Source of the DNA: Mesorhizobium sp.
GTDB taxonomy: Bacteria > Pseudomonadota > Alphaproteobacteria > Rhizobiales > Rhizobiaceae
Reading direction: 5' to 3'
Assembly (NCBI RefSeq): GCF_004962245.1
Contig: NZ_SUHQ01000012.1
Location: 62,001 to 126,000, forward strand
Length of the DNA: 64,000 nucleotides
Positions 60,194 through 64,000 of the stretch are shown piece by piece (position 1 is the first letter of the stretch; each line of letters begins with the position of its first letter). The notes beneath the pieces were generated by a model, which searched no databases, was not told the DNA's origin, and saw only the letters and a list, made by a program, of their open reading frames with translations. The position numbers were made by a program, and so were the translations under genes.

Positions 60194-61477
60194 ATGATAG
60201 TCCACTCCCGTCCGTTTGGCCAGCGCTACGCTTTCGTCGTGGTCGCCGTCATTTTCCTCTGTCTGCTGATCGCGGCGGGCCTCCGGTCGGCGCCGGCGGT
60301 CATGATGCTGCCGCTGGAGGAGAGCTTCGGCTGGCGGCGCGACGTCGTCTCGCTCGCCGCTGCCATAGGCATCTTCCTCTACGGTCTGACCGGACCGTTT
60401 GCCGCGGCCTTGATGGAACGGGTCGGGCTGCGCCGCACGCTGCTGGCGGCGCTGGTGCTGATGTCGGGTTCGACGGCGCTCAGCCTGTTGATGACCCAGC
60501 CATGGCACCTGCTTCTCACCTGGGGCGTATTTTCCGGCGTCGGTTCCGGCGCGGTCGCCACGGTGCTTGGCGCCACCATCGTCAACCGCTGGTTCAAGAC
60601 CAATCGCGGCCTGGTGATGGGGCTGATGTCGGCCTCCGCAGCTACCGGCCTGCTGGTGTTCCTGCCGCTGCTCGCCGCGCTCGCCCAGTCGGGCGGCTGG
60701 AAGCCGGTGGCCATCACTATTGCGGTCGCCACCGCCTGCCTGGTGCCACTGGTCTATCTGCTGGTGCCGGAGCGTCCTGCCTCGATCGGCATGGTGCGCT
60801 ACGGCGCCGAAGCCGACGACGTGCCGCCGGTTCCGCCGGCCTCGCAGGGCAATTTCCTGATGCACACGCTCAACACGCTGCGCCGTGCCGCCGGCACACG
60901 CGTGTTCTGGTATCTGTTCGCCACCTTCTTCATCTGCGGCTTCACCACCAATGGACTGGTCGGCACGCACCTGATCGCGTTTTGCGGCGATATGGGCATC
61001 GGCGAGGTGCAAGCCGCCGGCCTGTTGTCGCTGATGGGTATCTTCGACCTGATCGGCACGACGCTGTCGGGCTGGCTCACCGACCGCTTCGACCCGCGCA
61101 AGCTGCTCGGCGTCTATTATGCGATCCGCGGCCTGTCGCTGATCTATCTGCCTTACTCCGGCTTCTCGTCGACCAGCCTGATTATCTTCGCCGTGCTCTA
61201 CGGATTGGACTGGATCGCCACCGTGCCGCCGACGCTCAGGCTGTCGAACGAGGCGTTCGGCGACCGCAGCGGGCCGATCGTCTTCGGCTGGATCGTCGCC
61301 GGTCATCAGGTGGGCGCTGCGACCGCCGCCCTGTTCGGCGGCACCATGCGCGAATTGCAGGGCAATTATGAACTTGCCTTCCTCATCGCCGGCATGACGG
61401 CAATAGCCGCAGCCTGCATCTCGCTGTTGATCAACACCAGCCAGCCGGCCTTCGAGCCGGAACCGCAGGCGGCTTAA
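60194..61477 (+). CDS. MFS transporter (monocarboxylate/oxalate-formate type)
   Basis: A 427-aa 12-TM carrier. GLRSAPAVMMLPLEESFGWRRDVVS is the typical first loop of this MFS group (LPLEESFGW), MERVGLRRTLL the loop 2-3 motif, and SGWLTDRFDPRKLLG the second-half repeat. Controlled by the adjacent TetR protein, so either drug export or regulated metabolite transport is possible. Confidence 0.88.
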   Translation: MIVHSRPFGQRYAFVVVAVIFLCLLIAAGLRSAPAVMMLPLEESFGWRRDVVSLAAAIGIFLYGLTGPFAAALMERVGLRRTLLAALVLMSGSTALSLLMTQPWHLLLTWGVFSGVGSGAVATVLGATIVNRWFKTNRGLVMGLMSASAATGLLVFLPLLAALAQSGGWKPVAITIAVATACLVPLVYLLVPERPASIGMVRYGAEADDVPPVPPASQGNFLMHTLNTLRRAAGTRVFWYLFATFFICGFTTNGLVGTHLIAFCGDMGIGEVQAAGLLSLMGIFDLIGTTLSGWLTDRFDPRKLLGVYYAIRGLSLIYLPYSGFSSTSLIIFAVLYGLDWIATVPPTLRLSNEAFGDRSGPIVFGWIVAGHQVGAATAALFGGTMRELQGNYELAFLIAGMTAIAAACISLLINTSQPAFEPEPQAA

Positions 61478-61496
61478 GCTGCTACGGTTGAGCGCT

Positions 61497-61531
61497 AATC
61501 TCCCCCCTCAAGGGCCCTCAAGGGGGAGATT
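61497..61531. terminator. Perfect hairpin after the MFS gene
   Basis: AATCTCCCCCCTCAAGGG pairs with CCCTCAAGGGGGAGATT (one base off-centre) within 35 bp, 19 bases after the MFS stop. The AATCTCCCCC/GGGGGAGATT ends also occur in the long-armed element at 55039, so it may be a reduced relative that serves as terminator. Confidence 0.6.
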
Positions 61532-61635
61532 CGTCAGCCTGTTGATCGTCAGAAAACCTTCATCGTTTCGAGATGTGCCTGAAACATTGAGGCTGGACCT
61601 TGGTGGCGACGTTCAATGCCATCCAGGAGACAGCC

Positions 61636-63210
61636 ATGAACACAATCTCGATGACGCGGCGCGCTTTCGTCATGTCGGCGAGCGCCGTTGGCCTCGTCGG
61701 CGCCTCGGGCCTCGCGCTTCCCTATTATTCCCGCGCCAATCAGCGGCCGGCTTTCACCCATGGCGTCCAGTCCGGCGACGTCGACGCCACCAGCGGCATG
61801 GTCTGGACGCGCACCGATCGTCCGTCGCGCGTCATGTTCGAAGTGTCATCGACGGAGAATTTCGCCAACGCCGTTCGTCTTGCGCCGCTCGATACGTCGC
61901 CGGCCAGCGATTACACGGTGAAGCGGCTGCTCACCGACCTCGCCTCCGATCAGGACATCTTCTACCGCATGATCGCGGCCGATCTCGCCGACATCAACGC
62001 TGTCTCCGAGCCGATCATCGGCCGCTTCCGCACGGCGCCAGCCTCGAAGCGCGACATCCGGTTCGCCTGGTCGGGCGACACCGCCGGCCAGGGCTGGGGC
62101 ATCGACGAGACCGGCATGAAGACCTACGCCACGATCGGCAAGCATACGCCCGACTTCTTCCTGCATTCCGGCGACACCATCTATGCCGACGGCGCGATGA
62201 AGGACGAGGTCGATCTTCCCGGCGGCGGCAAGTGGAAGAACGCCGTCCTCATCGATGAAAAGCGCAAGGTTGCCGAGACGCTGGACGAGTACCGGGGTCA
62301 GTGGAAATACAACATGATGGACAGGAACGTGCTGGGGCTCAACGCCATCTGCCCGACCTTCTACCAGTGGGACGACCACGAGGTGGTGAACAACTGGTCG
62401 GATTCGAAGGACCTGAGCGCCGACGACCGCTATTCGGAAAAGTCCATCCATATGCTGGCGGCACGCGCGGCGCGCGCCTTCCACGAAATGACGACGATCC
62501 GCTACGAGCCATCGCAACCCGGCCGTGTCTATCGCAAGATCGCCTACGGGCCGCTGCTCGACGTGTTCTTCCTCGACATGCGTTCCTATCGCGGCCCCAA
62601 TGGTCCGGGTATGCAGGATACGGTGACGCCGCAATCGCGCATTCTCGGCGAACAGCAGACGAGGTGGCTGAAGCGTGAACTGGCAAACTCCAACGCGACC
62701 TGGAAAATCATTGCAGCCGACATGCCGCTGGGTCTCATCGTCTGGAACGACGCCACCGGGAAGTCCGGGGCCGAGGCCGTCAGCAATGGCGATAATGGCC
62801 CGGCCAAGGGCCGCGAACTGGAAATTGCCGACCTCCTTCGCTATATAAAGAATGCTGGCATCAGCAACACCGTATGGCTGACCGCCGACGTGCACTACAC
62901 GGCGGCGCACTACTACAATCCGGACAAGGCGCAGTTCCAGGATTTCAATCCGTTCTGGGAATTCGTCTCAGGTCCGCTCCACGCGGGGACATTCGGTCCC
63001 AACGATTTCGATATGACCTTCGGCCCGGAGCTGAAATTCATCAAGGCGCCGACCGCCGAGCAAGGACAAAACGTACCGCCCTCGGCCGGCCTGCAGTTCT
63101 TTGGCCTCGTCGATATCGACGGCGCCACCGAACAGATGACGGTGCGGCTGATGGATCGCGACGACAACGAACTCTACAAGGTCACGCTCGATCCGGTGCA
63201 GTCGGCGTAA
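61636..63210 (+). CDS. PhoD-like alkaline phosphatase / phosphodiesterase, Tat-exported
   Basis: A 524-aa enzyme from ATG 61636 (AGGAGA upstream). A twin-arginine signal (MTRRAFVMSASAVGLVG) starts it. The Fn3-like N-terminal domain begins FTHGVQSGDVDATSGMVWTR. Metal sites of PhoD: WSGDTAGQGWG, FLHSGDTIYADG, the DDHEVVNNW motif and LTADVHYTAAHYYNP. It releases phosphate from esters in the periplasm. No Pho box was identified upstream. Confidence 0.92.
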   Translation: MNTISMTRRAFVMSASAVGLVGASGLALPYYSRANQRPAFTHGVQSGDVDATSGMVWTRTDRPSRVMFEVSSTENFANAVRLAPLDTSPASDYTVKRLLTDLASDQDIFYRMIAADLADINAVSEPIIGRFRTAPASKRDIRFAWSGDTAGQGWGIDETGMKTYATIGKHTPDFFLHSGDTIYADGAMKDEVDLPGGGKWKNAVLIDEKRKVAETLDEYRGQWKYNMMDRNVLGLNAICPTFYQWDDHEVVNNWSDSKDLSADDRYSEKSIHMLAARAARAFHEMTTIRYEPSQPGRVYRKIAYGPLLDVFFLDMRSYRGPNGPGMQDTVTPQSRILGEQQTRWLKRELANSNATWKIIAADMPLGLIVWNDATGKSGAEAVSNGDNGPAKGRELEIADLLRYIKNAGISNTVWLTADVHYTAAHYYNPDKAQFQDFNPFWEFVSGPLHAGTFGPNDFDMTFGPELKFIKAPTAEQGQNVPPSAGLQFFGLVDIDGATEQMTVRLMDRDDNELYKVTLDPVQSA

Positions 63211-63221
63211 AAGGCCTCGTT

Positions 63222-63272
63222 TCGTCATCCCTGGGCGGAGCGAAGCGACGTCGCGAAGACGCTGGGATGACG
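63222..63272. repeat. Palindromic REP-like element (ATCCC/GGGAT arms)
   Basis: CGTCATCCC near 63223 and GGGATGACG near 63264 are inverted arms around a GGGCGGAGCGAAGCGACGTCGCGAAGACG centre; loop and arms are related to the element at 48595. It lies between the PhoD stop and the convergent small exported-protein gene and may end both transcripts. Confidence 0.8.
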
Positions 63273-63298
63273 ATCGCCGTCGGCGATCGTCAGTATCG

Positions 63299-63580
63299 TC
63301 AATCTGGATAGCAGACGGTTGGAATGTTGGGCCAGACCGCGCTGTCGCAGCCGGCGTTTTCCTGCCTCCGTTTGAAGGCGGCGCTGACCGGCCCGGTCAC
63401 CACCGGGTCGACGCCATCGGGAGCATCGGCAAAAAGCTGCTCCGCCGAACGCGTATCGGACGGCAGGGCAGGGCGTGCCTCGTTGAGGGTCGCAGCCGAT
63501 TGCGCGGCGCCTGCCGCAAGGAGAACCGCAAGGGCGGCCCATGCGAGGATTGGCCGGTATCTGATGCCCGTGTTGGTCAT
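63299..63580 (-). CDS. Small exported or anchored protein (93 aa)
   Basis: A 93-aa protein with an N-terminal hydrophobic signal or anchor (ILAWAALAVLLAAGAAQSAA). The mature 60 residues are hydrophilic, with Cys at GCDS and VCYP near the end that could form a disulfide. No family recognised; the signal sequence and isolated non-shadow position favour a real gene. Confidence 0.65.
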   Translation of the reverse strand: MTNTGIRYRPILAWAALAVLLAAGAAQSAATLNEARPALPSDTRSAEQLFADAPDGVDPVVTGPVSAAFKRRQENAGCDSAVWPNIPTVCYPD

Positions 63581-63684
63581 GAAATTTGAACTGCCCCGAC
63601 CCTGAAAGGTTCCGCATTGGTTAATAATTTCATTTCATACCAAGACGCTTAAGATTTGGTGACCATGTATTTGGTGACACGCCT

Positions 63685-63735
63685 CCTCTTTCGCAATTGC
63701 GAAAAACCCTGTATGAGCCGCGCAACCGAAAGAGG
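63685..63735 (+). promoter_or_regulatory. Structured leader upstream of typA
   Basis: CCTCTTTCG (63685-63693) and CGAAAGAGG (63727-63735) are perfect 9 bp inverted arms. The palindrome TTCGCAATTGCGAA (63690-63703) overlaps the left arm, so two alternative hairpins are possible. The structure lies 46 bases before the typA start. Upstream, TTTGGTGAC occurs twice (near 63654 and 63670). Confidence 0.45.
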
Positions 63736-63780
63736 CAGCGCCTTTTGGCCTGCTGCCTGCAACGCTCCCGAGACCACAAC

Positions 63781-64000
63781 ATGAAACTCCGCAATATCGC
63801 GATCATCGCGCACGTCGACCATGGAAAAACCACCCTCGTCGACCAGCTGCTGAAGCAGTCCGGCTCGTTCCGCGACAACCAGCGCGTCGCCGAACGCGCC
63901 ATGGATTCGAACGACCTGGAAAAGGAACGCGGCATCACCATCCTGGCCAAGGCGACCTCGGTCGACTGGAAGGATACCCGCATCAATATCGTCGACACCC
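63781..64000 (+). CDS. typA: Ribosome-associated GTPase TypA/BipA, 3' truncated by window
   Basis: The first 73 codons of a translational GTPase: P-loop [12 protein letters not shown], switch I region [16 protein letters not shown] and the G3 start NIVDTP at the window end. The spelling [17 protein letters not shown] distinguishes TypA/BipA from LepA and EF-G. TypA aids ribosome assembly at low temperature or stress. Absent from the forward ORF track because it runs off the end. Confidence 0.95.
   Translation, partial: MKLRNIAIIAHVDHGKTTLVDQLLKQSGSFRDNQRVAERAMDSNDLEKERGITILAKATSVDWKDTRINIVDT

Overview
The window is GC-rich, densely coded alphaproteobacterial chromosome and reads like a member of the Rhizobiales, most probably Mesorhizobium or a close relative. 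The reasons are the aquaporin-type arsenic operon (aqpS in place of arsB), RirA-type iron boxes (TGA-N9-TCA) in front of exbB-exbD-tonB, the abundance of BMP, sugar and polyamine-type ABC importers, and short palindromic intergenic repeats of the kind common in rhizobia. This assignment is inference; no rRNA or housekeeping marker other than partial typA is present. There is no prophage, complete IS element, CRISPR array or integrase.

Layout: 2-409, end of a beta-ketoadipyl-CoA-type thiolase. 594-5320, BMP-family (nucleoside-type) ABC importer, with a 150 bp palindromic element between the binding protein and the ATPase. 5321-8975 (leftward), IorAB-type molybdenum hydroxylase plus an NmrA-like reductase, divergent from an AraC-family regulator (9288-10265). 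10320-13193 (leftward), a sodium:solute symporter with its DUF4212 small subunit and two small membrane proteins beyond a terminator. 13480-16890, a conserved unknown, a DnaQ exonuclease-CBS-DUF294 fusion, and a two-TM protein. 17198-18433, a 51-residue membrane microprotein and a luciferase-like monooxygenase.

18441-25686 (leftward) is the most suggestive block: a LacI regulator, a polyamine-type ABC importer, an arginine-deiminase/amidinotransferase-fold enzyme, an isochorismatase-fold cysteine hydrolase and a GYD protein. It can be read as import of a guanidino compound, deimination to a ureido (carbamoyl) product and hydrolysis of that product. Candidate LacI operators lie before both lacI and the transporter operon. 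The deiminase-ATPase junction carries tandem 16 bp repeats that create two 4-codon stop/restart ORFs.

26034-29237 is an iron-uptake energising operon (orphan FhuC-like ATPase, ExbB, ExbD, TonB) behind two IRO boxes. 29289-38401 holds a two-component system, a divergent Spy/CpxP-like periplasmic protein and a tripartite RND efflux pump. 38541-44427 is an arsenic island in two ArsR-headed units: arsR-arsC(LMW-PTP type)-aqpS-arsC(glutaredoxin type)-arsH, then arsR-flavin monooxygenase with a Cys-rich tail-MFS exporter. A HerA-like ATPase and an M20 amidohydrolase follow.

47283-54194 contains a frameshifted RbsC-type permease pseudogene next to tRNA-Ala(CGC), then yggT, a DUF167 gene, M3 oligopeptidase, an NTF2-like secreted protein, beta-carbonic anhydrase, a DUF429 protein and pyridoxal kinase. 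54355-57537 is a LemA-TPM-TPM-TPM-like operon whose two TPM genes share a nearly identical 380 bp core. The rest is a GNAT acetyltransferase, inorganic pyrophosphatase, a secreted unknown, a TetR-MFS divergent pair with clear operators, PhoD-type phosphatase, a small exported protein and the start of typA/bipA.
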